A DNA stretch of 64,000 nt from Burkholderia sp. PAMC 26561 (lineage in GTDB: Bacteria; Pseudomonadota; Gammaproteobacteria; Burkholderiales; Burkholderiaceae). Shown here piece by piece: positions 27,061 to 37,347 of the stretch. The position numbers and the translations under genes were made by a program. The notes under the pieces were generated by a model. The model did not search any database, was not told where the DNA came from, and worked only from the letters and a program-made list of their open reading frames with translations. Position 1 is the stretch's first letter, and every line of letters begins with the position of its first letter. The stretch covers positions 310,001-374,000 of the forward strand of contig NZ_CP014306.1 in assembly GCF_001557535.2 (NCBI RefSeq), read 5' to 3'.

Positions 27061-28506
27061 TCAGAAGCGCGTCTCACGTGCCACGCGCAGGAACGTATCC
27101 AGCAGCGGCGTGCAGTCCAGCAACTCGTCACCACCCGCGCGATGAAACTCCGGATGCCATTGCACGCCCATCACGAACGGCGCGCGCCGGTAACGCACAG
27201 CCTCGATGATCCCATCCGCCGCCGATACCGCCTCAATGTTCAGGTCGCGGCCAATCGTCTTCACTGCCTGATGGTGGATCGAATTCACGAGCGCTTCGCG
27301 GCGGCCCGGGAACATGTTGACGAGCGTCGAGCCATCGGGGAAACGAATCGGATGCCGATGCTGGTCGTATTGCTCATTGACATGGATGCCGGCGGTCGGG
27401 ACATCGGTGGCAATGTCCTGATACAGCGTGCCGCCGAACGCCACATTGATGAGCTGGCAACCGCGGCACACGCCGAGCACCGGCTTGCCCGATTCGATGA
27501 ACTCATGCAGCAACTCGAGCTCGTACATATCGCGCACACGGTCTCCCGGCCATTCGTGGCGCGTTGCCGCTTCCGCGTAGGACTGCGGCGAAACATCCGC
27601 GCCGCCTTGAAGCAACAGGCCGTCAAGATGCTTCGCGTAATCGCGCAAACGAATATTGCTCGGATGCAGCATGCCCTGATGCCCGACCGTGGGGATCATG
27701 AACACGAGCACATCGCGCGACATCACCCAATGCGCAATCGATTCTTCAAGGTATTGCAGCGTCTTGCCGCGCAGACCTTTGGCACCCGGTTCGGGATGAA
27801 AGATCCGCGCCGATACACCGATCTTCAACGTCCGCTGTGTGATGCGCTGTCCGGCGCGATCGAAGATCTGACGGGCGCGCGCCTTCATCACACGGCCGAA
27901 CACCGACCATGCGGAATCGCTCTGCCGCAAGTACGCGGGCGGCGCTTGCTTGCCGGGCGGAGCTTCAGGCGGTATGGGAGGCGGATGAAACGTGCCGAAG
28001 TCAGGCGCGGCGGTAAATTCCGGAGGCAAGGCGCTGGCTCGCGGCGGGACGGTCTCCGAGTTGATCTCCACGGTTTCCGCGGCTTGCGCTTCAGTCGCGA
28101 TCTCAACCTCTTCCGCGAGATTAGCGTGCGCTTCAGTCGCCGACTCGACCTCTTTCGCGAGGCCTGCATCTACAGTGGACGGCGCGTGAGCGGACACAGG
28201 CCTCGCGGCGTTCTCCTGTGCAAACGTGGCGCTCGCCGCCGACTTGCGCGCTTCGGCGGCATCGTCGCGCTGGGCCTTCGCTACGTCTACGGGCTCGACC
28301 GTCGACGCACTCGATGGCGCATCCGTCGACGCCCGCTCCGCCGCGCTGGCATCAGGCCCAGGCTCGGCAGCGGCGGGAACTTCAGTGCTTTTTTGAGATG
28401 ACGCGGACGGGACGGCCGGATCGGGATTGGGGATATGCGGACCGGAGCCCGTAGAACCCACGGTATTTTCGGGCTTGCCCGAGTTTGACGTCTTGTTTTC
28501 GCTCAT
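27061..28506 (-). CDS. Class I glutamine amidotransferase-like hydrolase (PuuD type) with long N-terminal extension
   Basis: A 481-residue protein whose C-terminal 255 residues match the peptidase C26 / gamma-glutamyl-GABA hydrolase family, which releases glutamate from gamma-glutamyl compounds in putrescine breakdown. The nucleophile is the Cys of LGVCRGCQLIN, with catalytic His/Glu in GVQWHPEF; GLLLQGGADVSPQSY is typical. The first 190 residues are Ala/Glu/Pro/Ser-rich and look disordered, with a degenerate internal repeat (KEVESATEAH, EEVEIATEAQ). PuuD proteins are normally about 250 residues, so the extension is unusual. No puuABC genes are nearby. Confidence 0.85.
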   Translation of the reverse strand: MSENKTSNSGKPENTVGSTGSGPHIPNPDPAVPSASSQKSTEVPAAAEPGPDASAAERASTDAPSSASTVEPVDVAKAQRDDAAEARKSAASATFAQENAARPVSAHAPSTVDAGLAKEVESATEAHANLAEEVEIATEAQAAETVEINSETVPPRASALPPEFTAAPDFGTFHPPPIPPEAPPGKQAPPAYLRQSDSAWSVFGRVMKARARQIFDRAGQRITQRTLKIGVSARIFHPEPGAKGLRGKTLQYLEESIAHWVMSRDVLVFMIPTVGHQGMLHPSNIRLRDYAKHLDGLLLQGGADVSPQSYAEAATRHEWPGDRVRDMYELELLHEFIESGKPVLGVCRGCQLINVAFGGTLYQDIATDVPTAGIHVNEQYDQHRHPIRFPDGSTLVNMFPGRREALVNSIHHQAVKTIGRDLNIEAVSAADGIIEAVRYRRAPFVMGVQWHPEFHRAGGDELLDCTPLLDTFLRVARETRF

Positions 28507-28628
28507 TCCGATAGAGGCGCGATGCGCTTTGAGAATGGTCAGAGTTCAATTATCCGCCTCTGGTCCGGGGGCGGCAAACCATCAAACAATTGCTCACATT
28601 ACCAGAGGAAAGAAACAATTCATGCTCA

Positions 28629-30386
28629 TTAATGATCGCGAGGCTCTTCGAAAGTTTCTCGCAGTGCGATTTGCATGGTCGCGTGGATCTTCACGCACCA
28701 GCGCCACAACACGGTCAATAACAGCGCCGCGCAAACGAGCACCGCAATCATCAGGCCGAACGGCGGGAGAATCGCGCCCGACAGCACGGTGACCAGCAGA
28801 AAGACGCCGAACATCGCGAGAATCGGGATCAGCCCGGAAATGGCCGAGCGCAGCGCGCTCGTGAAGCGCCCGGCCTTCGCGGGCTGCACGCTCACTTCGG
28901 CGAGCATCAATGCAAGCGACTCGAGCTTTCGATAAACCGCGACAAGAAACGGCATCGACACCAGCAACGCCACGCTCCAGATGGCTACGCGCTGCGCGTC
29001 GTTGGTCGGCAGCCAGCGGGCGAGAAACGCTTTGGTGCCCGGCGCCGAGTACGAAGCGGCGAGAAAGATGGCGGCGACCAGCGCCAGATTGACCGCGATC
29101 TGCAGCACGATTCGCCGTGTCATGCTGAAGAGGGTTGGGCCGGCGGTATCGGGCGAAAGGCTTGCAAGCCATTGCGAATACAGCCCGAACGTATTGGCGA
29201 CCGGAACCGGCATGGATTGGGCGATGCGCCGCGTGATGGGATCGGCGGCCTTGATCAGGTATGGCGTGAACAACGTGGTCAGCGCGGAAACCGCGACCGC
29301 GATCGGATACAGGAAGCTGCTGGTCACTTTCAGCGACACCCCCAGCGACGCGATGATGAACGAGAACTCACCGATCTGCGCCACGCTCATGCCGACGCGC
29401 ATCGATGTACGCCCGTCGCGCCCGGCGAGGAACGTCCCGAGCCCGCACGATACGATCTTGCCGAACACGACCGCTACGGTGATGACGGTGATCGGCCACC
29501 AGTAATCGACGAGCACCCCCGGGTTCAGCAACAGCCCGATGGTCACAAAAAAGATGGCCGAGAACATGTCGCGAATCGGCGCGATCAGATGTTCGATGCG
29601 CTGCAGATTCCGTGATTCGGCCATGATCGCGCCGATCAGGAACGCCCCGAGCGCGATGCTGTAGTCCAGCTTCACGACGAGCAGACAGAAGCCGAAACAG
29701 AAGCCGAGCACGGTGACGAGCAGCATTTCATCGCTCTTGGCCTTGGCGACGTAATCGAGCGCGCGCGGCACGATCAGGATGCCGATCACCATCGATACCG
29801 TCATGAACAACAGCAACTTGCCGAGCGTCACGAACGCCACGCCCGCCGATACCGATCCGGTCTGCGCGATCCCAGAAAGCAGCACGAGCATGGCGATCGC
29901 AAGAATGTCCTCCACGATCAGAATGCCGAAAATCAGTTGCGCGAACGGCTCGCCCTTCATGCCGAGTTCCGAAAGCGCCTTGACGATAATCGTGGTCGAC
30001 GAAATGGCGAGCATCGCGCCGAGGAACAGCGAGTCCATCGTATTCCAGCCGAACCATTGGCCGATTTCGTAGCCGATCCAGATCATCAGCAAGATCTCGG
30101 AGGCGGCCGCCACGAACGCCGTGGCCCCGACCTTGAAGAGCTTCTTCAGGCTGAATTCGAGCCCGAGAGAAAACATCAGGAAGACCACGCCAAGTTCGCC
30201 GAGGGTCTGGATGGTGGCTTCGTCGTGGATAAGCTGAAAAGGTGGCGTGTACGGTCCGATGATCACGCCCGCCACGATGTATCCCAACACGACTGGCTGC
30301 TTCAGGCGATGAAACAACACGGTGACGACGCCCGCAATCGCCATGATGACCGCCAGATCTTGTATGAAGCCGATCGCGTGATGCAT
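28629..30386 (-). CDS. CPA2-family cation/proton antiporter (Kef-like, without RCK domain)
   Basis: A 585-residue inner-membrane protein with about 12-14 helices. The Kef/CPA2 pattern is clear: VVLGYIVAGVIIGPYTPP, ELGVVFLMFSLGLEFSLKKL, AISSTTIIVKALSELGM, and LIFGILIVEDILAIAMLVLL, which holds the conserved Asp. It should exchange K+ or Na+ for protons. KefB/KefC carry a C-terminal RCK/TrkA-N nucleotide-binding domain; here the last 200 residues are further hydrophobic segments and a short tail, so gating must differ. The ATG at 30386 follows AAGGA with a seven-base gap. Confidence 0.92.
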   Translation of the reverse strand: MHHAIGFIQDLAVIMAIAGVVTVLFHRLKQPVVLGYIVAGVIIGPYTPPFQLIHDEATIQTLGELGVVFLMFSLGLEFSLKKLFKVGATAFVAAASEILLMIWIGYEIGQWFGWNTMDSLFLGAMLAISSTTIIVKALSELGMKGEPFAQLIFGILIVEDILAIAMLVLLSGIAQTGSVSAGVAFVTLGKLLLFMTVSMVIGILIVPRALDYVAKAKSDEMLLVTVLGFCFGFCLLVVKLDYSIALGAFLIGAIMAESRNLQRIEHLIAPIRDMFSAIFFVTIGLLLNPGVLVDYWWPITVITVAVVFGKIVSCGLGTFLAGRDGRTSMRVGMSVAQIGEFSFIIASLGVSLKVTSSFLYPIAVAVSALTTLFTPYLIKAADPITRRIAQSMPVPVANTFGLYSQWLASLSPDTAGPTLFSMTRRIVLQIAVNLALVAAIFLAASYSAPGTKAFLARWLPTNDAQRVAIWSVALLVSMPFLVAVYRKLESLALMLAEVSVQPAKAGRFTSALRSAISGLIPILAMFGVFLLVTVLSGAILPPFGLMIAVLVCAALLLTVLWRWCVKIHATMQIALRETFEEPRDH

Positions 30387-30555
30387 CCACAAATCCTTAC
30401 AAATAGCACACAGGGATGCCGATAGTACCGCAACGAATATTTAGATTGATGACGGGAATGTACGGAACGAGGACAAAACAGGATGCGCCATCGGGCGAGG
30501 CCGATAACGATAAATGACCATTGCGACCGTCGACCGGCCGCACTTCAAAGAATAT

Positions 30556-30585
30556 GACGGCCTGAAGCTGTGTCAGGCCGCCATT
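30556..30585 (-). terminator. Terminator of glnB
   Basis: On the minus strand CGGCCTGA pairs with TCAGGCCG, followed by a moderately T-rich tract (TCATATTCTTT), just after the glnB stop. Confidence 0.75.
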
Positions 30586-30598
30586 GAACGAAGCCCGC

Positions 30599-30949
<351 letters not shown>

Positions 30950-30960
30950 TTAAATGATGA

Positions 30961-30976
30961 CGCCACATGCGTGGCG
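30961..30976. promoter_or_regulatory. Palindrome in the glnB leader
   Basis: CGCCACATGCGTGGCG is a perfect 6-4-6 inverted repeat 23 bp before the glnB ATG. It could be a protein-binding site or a leader RNA hairpin. Confidence 0.35.
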
Positions 30977-31132
30977 AGATGTGCGAATGGTAGATAACGA
31001 ATTTCAAATCGATGCTTTGATTCTAGCCGCGTTTTCATGGTTCACCGCAAGCATCTCGCGCCAACGACTCGAAGAACTCACCGCAATTCACCGATTTCGT
31101 CGGATTTCACGCGCAAATCTGGTGCAAACGGG

Positions 31133-33199
31133 TCATTCCGCGGGAATGTTCTTCAAATCGTTCATCCAGACGATGGATTCCGAGTCGCTAGGTGCACGCC
31201 AGTCGCCACGAGGGGACAGTGAACCGCCGGTACCCACCTTCGGCGCATTCGGAATGCACGAACGCTTGAACTGACTGGTCCTGAAGAACCGGTCCAGGAA
31301 GATGCCCAGATTGCGCTTGATGTCTTCGAGGTTGTACTGATTGCGCGCAACGTGCGCGCCTTCGGGCCACTCGCCCGCATCGCGATCCTTCCAGGCCGTG
31401 TATTCGAGGAACGCCACCTTGGACGGCGAGAAGCCGAAGCGCAGCGTGTAGTAGAGGTTGAAGTCCTGCAACTCGTACGGGCCGATCACGCTTTCGGTTT
31501 TTTGCTCGGGCTCACCGTTCGCTTTTCCTGGAACGAGTTCGGGACTGATATCCGTGTTCAGGATGCTGATCAGGACGTCCGACCCCGAATTGCCGATTTG
31601 CCCCGTCTCGGCAACCCATCGGACCAGATGTGTGATCAGCGTTTTCGGGACGCTGGCGTTCACGTTGTAGTGGGACATGTGATCGCCCACGCCGTAGGTG
31701 CACCATCCAAGCGCGAGTTCGCTCAGATCGCCCGTGCCGATCACAATGCCGCCCTTGAAGTTCGCAAGCCGGAACAGATGGTTCGTGCGTTCGCCCGCCT
31801 GTACGTTTTCGAAAGTGATGTCGTACTCTTCCTTGCCCGACGAATACGGATGCCCGAGGTCCTTCAGCATCTGCTCGCAGCTCGGCCGGATATCGATCTC
31901 GCTTGCCGAACAGCCAACCACTTCCATCAGTTGCCGCGCTTGGGACAGCGTCCGGTCGCTGGTTGCAAAACCCGGCATGGTCACGCCGAGAATGTTCGTG
32001 CGCGGCAGCTTCAGGCGGTCCATTGCTTTCGCGCAAACCAGCAGCGCGTGCGTTGAATCCAGCCCTCCCGAGATACCGATCACCACCTTCGAAATACCGC
32101 TCGCCGACAAACGCTGCACGAGCGCCTGCACCTGGATGTTGTAGACCTCGTTGCAGCGCTCGTCGCGGCGCTTGGCTTCCGACGGCACGTACGGGAAACG
32201 CTCCACGGCGCGATCGAGCGGCAGCGCGCGGTTCAGCGGCAGTTCCAGGCCGAAGCGGATGGTTTCGAATGCGGAAACTTCGTCGGCATGGCGGCGAACC
32301 GACTGGCCGAACGTGGTCTGGCGCATGCGTTCGCGCGAGAGACGCTCGAGATCGACATCGGCGAAAACGAGGTGCGACGTGTCCAGGAAGCGCTCGGATT
32401 CGGCGAGCAGTTCACCGTTTTCGTAGATGATCGCCTGGCCGTCCCAGGCGAGATCCGTCGTCGACTCGCCCCGTCCCGCCGATGTGTAGAGATACGCGGA
32501 AAGGCAACGGGCGGATTGCTGCGAAACCAGTTGATGCCGATAACCCGCCTTGCCGACCACCACGTTCGATGCCGACAGATTCACCAGCACGGTGGCGCCC
32601 GCGAGTGCCGCGAACGACGACGGGGGAATCGGCACCCAGACGTCCTCGCAGATCTCCACGTGGAAACGGAACAGCGGCATGTCGGCGATTTCGAACAGCA
32701 GCGAAGAACCAAACGGCACGTCCGATCCCAGCAGGTTCACCCGGTCAACCGATGCGTTTTCCGCCGCGCTGAACTGCCGCGCTTCGTAAAATTCGCCATA
32801 GTTCGGCAGATAACTCTTCGGCACGACGCCCTGGATCTTGCCGCCCGCAACTACGATCGCGCAGTTGAAAAGCGTGTGCTCCACACGCAACGGCATGCCG
32901 ACGATCATTGCTACGGACAAGCTCTTCGAGGCAGCCACCACCGTTGCAAGCGCCTCTTCGCAAGCGTCGAGCAAAGCGCGCTGGTGGAACAGGTCGTCGC
33001 AGGTATAGGCCGAGATCCCGAGCTCGGGGAACGCCACAAGGACGGCGCCGTTTGCCGCCGCCTGCTTTGCCAGTTCGATGGTTTCAGCCGCGTTGAAGGC
33101 CGGATCGGCGACCTTGCAGCGTGGGACGCCCACCGCCACGCGCGCGAAATCGTGGCTATAGAGATTGAAGAATCGATTTTTCATCTTGAGCTTGTCCAT
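31133..33199 (-). CDS. nadE: Glutamine-dependent NAD+ synthetase (two-domain)
   Basis: The 688-residue enzyme makes NAD+ from nicotinate adenine dinucleotide, using ammonia released from glutamine. The N-terminal nitrilase-type amidase has the catalytic triad: Glu in [10 protein letters not shown], Lys in [14 protein letters not shown] and Cys in [10 protein letters not shown]. The C-terminal synthetase has the ATP P-loop [13 protein letters not shown] and [20 protein letters not shown]. The length agrees with the large bacterial form. The start at 33199 ([11 protein letters not shown]) is preferred over an upstream in-frame start with atypical sequence; Met 33184 is also possible. Confidence 0.95.
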   Translation of the reverse strand: MDKLKMKNRFFNLYSHDFARVAVGVPRCKVADPAFNAAETIELAKQAAANGAVLVAFPELGISAYTCDDLFHQRALLDACEEALATVVAASKSLSVAMIVGMPLRVEHTLFNCAIVVAGGKIQGVVPKSYLPNYGEFYEARQFSAAENASVDRVNLLGSDVPFGSSLLFEIADMPLFRFHVEICEDVWVPIPPSSFAALAGATVLVNLSASNVVVGKAGYRHQLVSQQSARCLSAYLYTSAGRGESTTDLAWDGQAIIYENGELLAESERFLDTSHLVFADVDLERLSRERMRQTTFGQSVRRHADEVSAFETIRFGLELPLNRALPLDRAVERFPYVPSEAKRRDERCNEVYNIQVQALVQRLSASGISKVVIGISGGLDSTHALLVCAKAMDRLKLPRTNILGVTMPGFATSDRTLSQARQLMEVVGCSASEIDIRPSCEQMLKDLGHPYSSGKEEYDITFENVQAGERTNHLFRLANFKGGIVIGTGDLSELALGWCTYGVGDHMSHYNVNASVPKTLITHLVRWVAETGQIGNSGSDVLISILNTDISPELVPGKANGEPEQKTESVIGPYELQDFNLYYTLRFGFSPSKVAFLEYTAWKDRDAGEWPEGAHVARNQYNLEDIKRNLGIFLDRFFRTSQFKRSCIPNAPKVGTGGSLSPRGDWRAPSDSESIVWMNDLKNIPAE

Positions 33200-33358
33200 A
33201 CGATGCCCCGCATTCGGGGGTCCTGTTCCGGCGCATGACGGGTTGAGGGTTATCGCCGTAAAAGCGAAAGCATTTCGACATGATGATAAGTCGAGTTGCA
33301 ATTTCCAGGCAGGTATTGGCGCTGACGTTAGCCATTTGGCCAGCTTTCGTGCAAATCC

Positions 33359-34498
33359 TTAAACCTTTTTACGGAAGGGTGTATGCGCTTCAAGTTCCTG
33401 GATATGCTGGTCCATCGCGGCGGTCTCTTCGTCGAGGAACTCGCTGATTGCGTGCGCGAACCGCGGGTCCGCCACCCAGTGCGCGGACCACGTCGGCGTG
33501 GGAAGCATGCCGCGCGACATCTTGTGCACGCCCTGCGCGCCGCCCTCGAACCGCGCTAGGCCGTTCACGATGCAATACTCAATGCCCTGCATGTAGCACG
33601 TCTCGAAATGCAGCCCCGAGACGAACTCTTTCGTGCCCCAGTATCGGCCGAACATCACGTCGCCGCCGATCATGTTCAGCGCACAGGCGAGCCGCTTGCC
33701 GTCGGCCTCGGCGATCACGAGCAGCATGCTTTCGGGCGCGGCCGCGTGGATCTGGCCGAAGAATTCACGCGATAGATACGGCGGATTCCAGTGCTCGCGG
33801 TACGTGTTCTCGTAGCAGGCGTAGAAGAAATCGAGCGCGGTTTCGTCGATCTGGACGCCGCGAAGCCAGGTGTAGCTCACGCCTGCATCGGTGACGCGCC
33901 GGCGGTCCTGCTTCACCTTCTTGCGCTTGTCGTGGCTCATGGTGGCGAGAAACGCGTCGAAGCTCTCATAGCCGCCCGGCGCATTTTCCCAGTGAAACTG
34001 CACGCCTTCGCGCAGCATGTAGCCCGCTTCGGTCAACGCTTCGAGATCCTGTTCCTGTGGAAACAGCACATGCAGCGACGACAACTCCAACTGCTTCGAC
34101 AACTCGATCGCCCCGCGCGCCAGCATCACGCGCTCCTCGTGCGTGGCGGCGATCAGGCGGGGACCGGTCACCGGCGAAAATGGCACCGCCGACAAGCCCT
34201 TCGGATAATACGGAATGCCGTTGCGCTCGAAGGCGTCGGCCCACGCGTGGTCGAAAACGTATTCGCCGCGCGAGTGTTTCTTGAGGTAGAGCGGCATGCC
34301 GCCGGCGAGTTTGCCGTCGCGCTTGAGCAGCAGGAAATGCGGACGCCAGCCGGTTCGCGCGACCGCGCAGCCCGTGTCCTGCATCGCCGAGAGGAATTCG
34401 TGGCGGACGAACGGGTTGTCGCCGGCAAGACGGTTCCATTCGTCCGGGCTCACGGTGTCGAGCGAATCGACCACATGTATTTCGACCGTGCGGTTCAA
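33359..34498 (-). CDS. FemAB-like GNAT-fold protein (COG3146 / DUF482 type)
   Basis: A protein of about 380 residues resembling the FemAB_like family once called DUF482, often named peptidoglycan biosynthesis protein without direct proof. Typical stretches are DEWNRLAGDNPFVRHEFLSA, ERNGIPYYPKGLSAVPFSP, SHDKRKKVKQDRRRV and LHFETCYMQGIEYCI. I favour a TTG start at 34498 because GCGAGGT precedes it by eight bases and conserved sequence begins there. An ATG at 34636 would add 46 atypical residues and leave only 21 bp to the divergent gene. The catalytic role is inferred from fold only. Confidence 0.8.
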   Translation of the reverse strand: MNRTVEIHVVDSLDTVSPDEWNRLAGDNPFVRHEFLSAMQDTGCAVARTGWRPHFLLLKRDGKLAGGMPLYLKKHSRGEYVFDHAWADAFERNGIPYYPKGLSAVPFSPVTGPRLIAATHEERVMLARGAIELSKQLELSSLHVLFPQEQDLEALTEAGYMLREGVQFHWENAPGGYESFDAFLATMSHDKRKKVKQDRRRVTDAGVSYTWLRGVQIDETALDFFYACYENTYREHWNPPYLSREFFGQIHAAAPESMLLVIAEADGKRLACALNMIGGDVMFGRYWGTKEFVSGLHFETCYMQGIEYCIVNGLARFEGGAQGVHKMSRGMLPTPTWSAHWVADPRFAHAISEFLDEETAAMDQHIQELEAHTPFRKKV

Positions 34499-34657
34499 CG
34501 GGCTTACCTCGCTTCGGGCTTGTTCGTGGCTATTGCCATGCGCTTGATGCAGCGCGGAATGGTTATTCTCGCCGAAGTCGCGGGTTTTTGTCGGAGCGGG
34601 GTTTATGAGGGAGGCTTGAGGGATAATGCGCGGCATCCGACGTCCACCTTCAGACTC

Positions 34658-34960
34658 ATGCCCTGGTTCCTGTATCTAATAGAATGCGCCGACGGAAGTC
34701 TCTATACCGGGATTGCCACCGATGTCGATGCGCGTTTCGCCAAGCATCTGAGCGGCGACGGCGCGAGGTACACGCGATCGCGCAAGCCGGTTGCCGTACG
34801 GGCGTCGTTTGAGTTGAGCGGCCGGGCTGAGGCTTCGCGGGCGGAGTATTGGGTGAAGCGACTGACGACGCCGAGGAAATGGAAGCTGGTCGCGGGCGAA
34901 TTGACGCTCGTGGACGTGATGCCCGCGGAAGCCGAAGAAGTCCCGCCGGTCGAGACATGA
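34658..34960 (+). CDS. GIY-YIG domain protein (UPF0213 type)
   Basis: A 100-residue single-domain protein of the GIY-YIG nuclease superfamily. The first strand pair is FLYLIECADGSLYTGIATDV (GIY as FLY, YIG as YTG), followed by RFAKHLSGDGARYTRSRKP and EASRAEYWVKRLTTPRKW. The conserved Arg, His and Glu of the active site are present. Stand-alone members are widespread but poorly characterised. The start is the Met directly before the first strand; the binding site is weak. It is divergent from the FemAB-like gene. Confidence 0.88.
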   Translation: MPWFLYLIECADGSLYTGIATDVDARFAKHLSGDGARYTRSRKPVAVRASFELSGRAEASRAEYWVKRLTTPRKWKLVAGELTLVDVMPAEAEEVPPVET

Positions 34961-34963
34961 AAA

Positions 34964-34999
34964 ACCGCCCGGTCCTGCCGTGAGGCAGGACCGGGCGGT
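34964..34999. terminator. Bidirectional terminator between the GIY-YIG gene and ppa
   Basis: A perfect 16-bp GC-rich stem (ACCGCCCGGTCCTGCC and its complement) with loop GTGA sits between the convergent genes; AAAA precedes it on the left, serving the minus strand. Confidence 0.88.
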
Positions 35000-35029
35000 C
35001 TTCGATACGTCAAAAGCTGGAGGCTAAGC

Positions 35030-35557
35030 TTACTTCTTGAAGTTCGCCACGCCTTCGGTAATTTCCTTGTGGGCTGCGTCCACGCCCTGCCAGCCTTCCA
35101 CCTTCACCCACTTGCCCTTCTCGAGCGCCTTGTAGTGCTCGAAGAAATGCTTGATCTGATCCTTCAGGTATTCAGGCACGTCATCGACGGTTTTCATGTG
35201 CGCCGTCATTGGGCAGATCTTGTCGTGGGCGACTGCGACCAGCTTGGCATCGACGCCCGATTCATCTGTCATCTGCAGCATGCCCAAGGCGCGTGCGCGA
35301 ACCACCGAGCCTGCCAGCAGCGGGAACGGGGTGATCACCAGCACGTCGACCGGGTCGCCATCGCCGGAAAGCGTTTGCGGAATGAAACCGTAGTTGGCCG
35401 GGTAACGCATGCCCGTGCCGATAAAACGATCGACCACGAGCAGGCCCATGTCCTTGTCCGCTTCGTACTTCACCGGATCGCTTTGCGCCGGGATCTCGAT
35501 GATCACGTTGAAGTCCTGCGGAAGATCCTTGCCTGCGGGTACGTTGTTGAAGCTCAT
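35030..35557 (-). CDS. ppa: Inorganic pyrophosphatase
   Basis: The 175-residue soluble family I enzyme hydrolyses pyrophosphate and pulls biosynthetic reactions forward. Signature residues are seen in [20 protein letters not shown], then [20 protein letters not shown] (the D-G-D-P-x-D metal site) and [19 protein letters not shown]. The length matches hexameric bacterial PPases. The start at 35557 ([11 protein letters not shown]) is favoured because upstream in-frame sequence is not family-like; GAGAG lies in the leader. Confidence 0.97.
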   Translation of the reverse strand: MSFNNVPAGKDLPQDFNVIIEIPAQSDPVKYEADKDMGLLVVDRFIGTGMRYPANYGFIPQTLSGDGDPVDVLVITPFPLLAGSVVRARALGMLQMTDESGVDAKLVAVAHDKICPMTAHMKTVDDVPEYLKDQIKHFFEHYKALEKGKWVKVEGWQGVDAAHKEITEGVANFKK

Positions 35558-35885
35558 GTGCACTCTCTTCAAAGTGGAAATTCGGGGTCGGGAAGTAGAC
35601 GAACCAGACGGAGCCGGTACGCGGCGGAAACCAGGCTTTGCTGCGTTGCGGCAACCCACGCAAAAATTGAACGGCCGGGCCGCAACGCTGATTTCATGCC
35701 GCATGCGCGCCCATCAAGCCGCGTATTTACGTCATTATAGCCAATCGAAGCGCGCACTCCAGCGTCACTACGCGTCCGGAAAAACAGCGTAAAGCAGGCC
35801 AGAAGCATCGTGCGCGGCATGGCCGTTGGCCCGGAAACGAACCGCGTGCGTCCATCCAACCAAGCTACGGAGACAGGAGTCAGGC
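35558..35885. other. Divergent intergenic region between ppa and the aldehyde dehydrogenase gene
   Basis: I see no gene in this 328-bp stretch. On the minus strand a perfect TATAAT (35734-35739) is a candidate -10 for ppa, but no good -35 accompanies it and it would give a leader of about 170 bases. The right end holds the AGGAG site of the aldehyde dehydrogenase. Confidence 0.35.
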
Positions 35886-37325
35886 ATGGAAGAGGCAAAG
35901 CATTTCATCGGCAACAAGTGGGTTGCGGCGGCGAGCAACGAGACGATTCCCGTCCTCGATCCCTCCGATGGCCAGGTTTTCGCACAACTCGGCCGCGGCA
36001 ATGCTGCGGATATCGACCGGGCGGTCCAGGCGGCGCGGCGCGCCTACGAAGGCGCCTGGGGTCATGCGAGCGCGGCGGATCGCGGGCGCGTGTTGTACCG
36101 GCTGTCGATGATCATCGCCGCTCATCAGGAAGAGCTCGCGCAACTCGAAGCACGCGATACAGGCAAACCGCTCAAGCAGGCGCACGCCGATGCCGCCGGT
36201 ATCGCGCGGTACTTCGAGTTCTACGCGGGCGCCGCCGACAAGCTCCATGGCGAAACCCTGCCCTACCAGAACGGCTTCACCGTGCTGACCATCCGCGAGC
36301 CGCACGGCGTGACCGGGCACATCGTGCCGTGGAATTACCCGTTGCAGATTTTCGGACGCAGCGTCGGCGCGGCGCTGGCGGCGGGCAACGCGTGCGTGGT
36401 GAAACCGGCAGAAGACGCATGTTTATCGATATTGCGGATCGCCGAGCTCGCCGCCGAAGCCGGATTGCCGGAGGGAGCACTGAACATTGTCACGGGCTAT
36501 GGATACGAAGCCGGAGCGGCGCTCGCGCGGCACGCGGGTATCGATCACATCTCGTTCACCGGGTCGCCGGTAACGGGTGCCGCCGTTGTCAAGATGGCCG
36601 CCGATAACCACGTGCCCGTCACCCTCGAACTCGGCGGCAAGTCGCCGCAGATCGTCTTCGCCGATGCCGATTTCGACGCCGCCATCCCGGTGCTGGTTTC
36701 GGCGATCGTGCAGAACGCCGGGCAGACGTGTTCGGCGGGCAGCCGCGTGTTGATCGAACGATCGGCGTATGAGCCGTTGCTGGATCGTTTGAGCGAAGCG
36801 TTCAGCGCGCTGAAGGTCGGGCCGAGCAAGCTCGACCTGGATTGCGGACCGCTCATCAGCGCGAAGCAGCAGCAGCGCGTGTGGGATTTTCTCTCCGATG
36901 CACAGCATGACGGAATCGCGATGGCCGCGCACGGCGAGGTGGTATCGGACGCGCCCGAAGCAGGCTTTTATCAGGCGCCGACGCTCTTGCGCGATGTCCC
37001 GCCATCGCACCGTCTGGCACAGGAAGAGGTGTTCGGCCCGGTCCTGTGCGCCATGCCTTTCGACGATGAAGCCGATGCCCTGAAACTCGCCAACGGCACC
37101 AACTTCGGCCTGGTTGCGGGCGTCTGGACACGTGATGGCGGACGGCAGATGCGCATTGCCCGGAAGGTGAGATCGGGGCAAGTGTTCATCAACAATTATG
37201 GTGCGGGCGGTGGCGTGGAACTGCCGTTTGGCGGCGTCAAACATTCAGGACACGGCCGTGAAAAAGGCTTCGAAGCGTTGTATGGATTCACGGTGCTTAA
37301 AACCATTGCGATCAAACACGGTTAA
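35886..37325 (+). CDS. NAD(P)-dependent aldehyde dehydrogenase
   Basis: A 479-residue member of the ALDH superfamily, oxidising an aldehyde to the acid. Landmarks are the cofactor segment VPWNYPLQIFGRSVGAAL, FTGSPVTGAAVVK, general base Glu in LELGGKSPQIVFAD, and nucleophile Cys in QNAGQTCSAGSRVLIE. The closest pattern is betaine-aldehyde/4-aminobutyraldehyde-like ALDHs, though the substrate is uncertain. The start at 35886 follows GGAG with a six-base gap. It is followed by an SDR gene 22 bp later and an MFS gene, suggesting one catabolic transcript. Confidence 0.93.
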   Translation: MEEAKHFIGNKWVAAASNETIPVLDPSDGQVFAQLGRGNAADIDRAVQAARRAYEGAWGHASAADRGRVLYRLSMIIAAHQEELAQLEARDTGKPLKQAHADAAGIARYFEFYAGAADKLHGETLPYQNGFTVLTIREPHGVTGHIVPWNYPLQIFGRSVGAALAAGNACVVKPAEDACLSILRIAELAAEAGLPEGALNIVTGYGYEAGAALARHAGIDHISFTGSPVTGAAVVKMAADNHVPVTLELGGKSPQIVFADADFDAAIPVLVSAIVQNAGQTCSAGSRVLIERSAYEPLLDRLSEAFSALKVGPSKLDLDCGPLISAKQQQRVWDFLSDAQHDGIAMAAHGEVVSDAPEAGFYQAPTLLRDVPPSHRLAQEEVFGPVLCAMPFDDEADALKLANGTNFGLVAGVWTRDGGRQMRIARKVRSGQVFINNYGAGGGVELPFGGVKHSGHGREKGFEALYGFTVLKTIAIKHG

Positions 37326-37347
37326 GTAACCACAACTTGGAGACGAC

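Noticed and set aside
27142..28401. 419-codon plus-strand frame antisense to the amidotransferase gene
   Set aside because: It is Arg/His-rich shadow sequence; the minus-strand protein has intact catalytic motifs.
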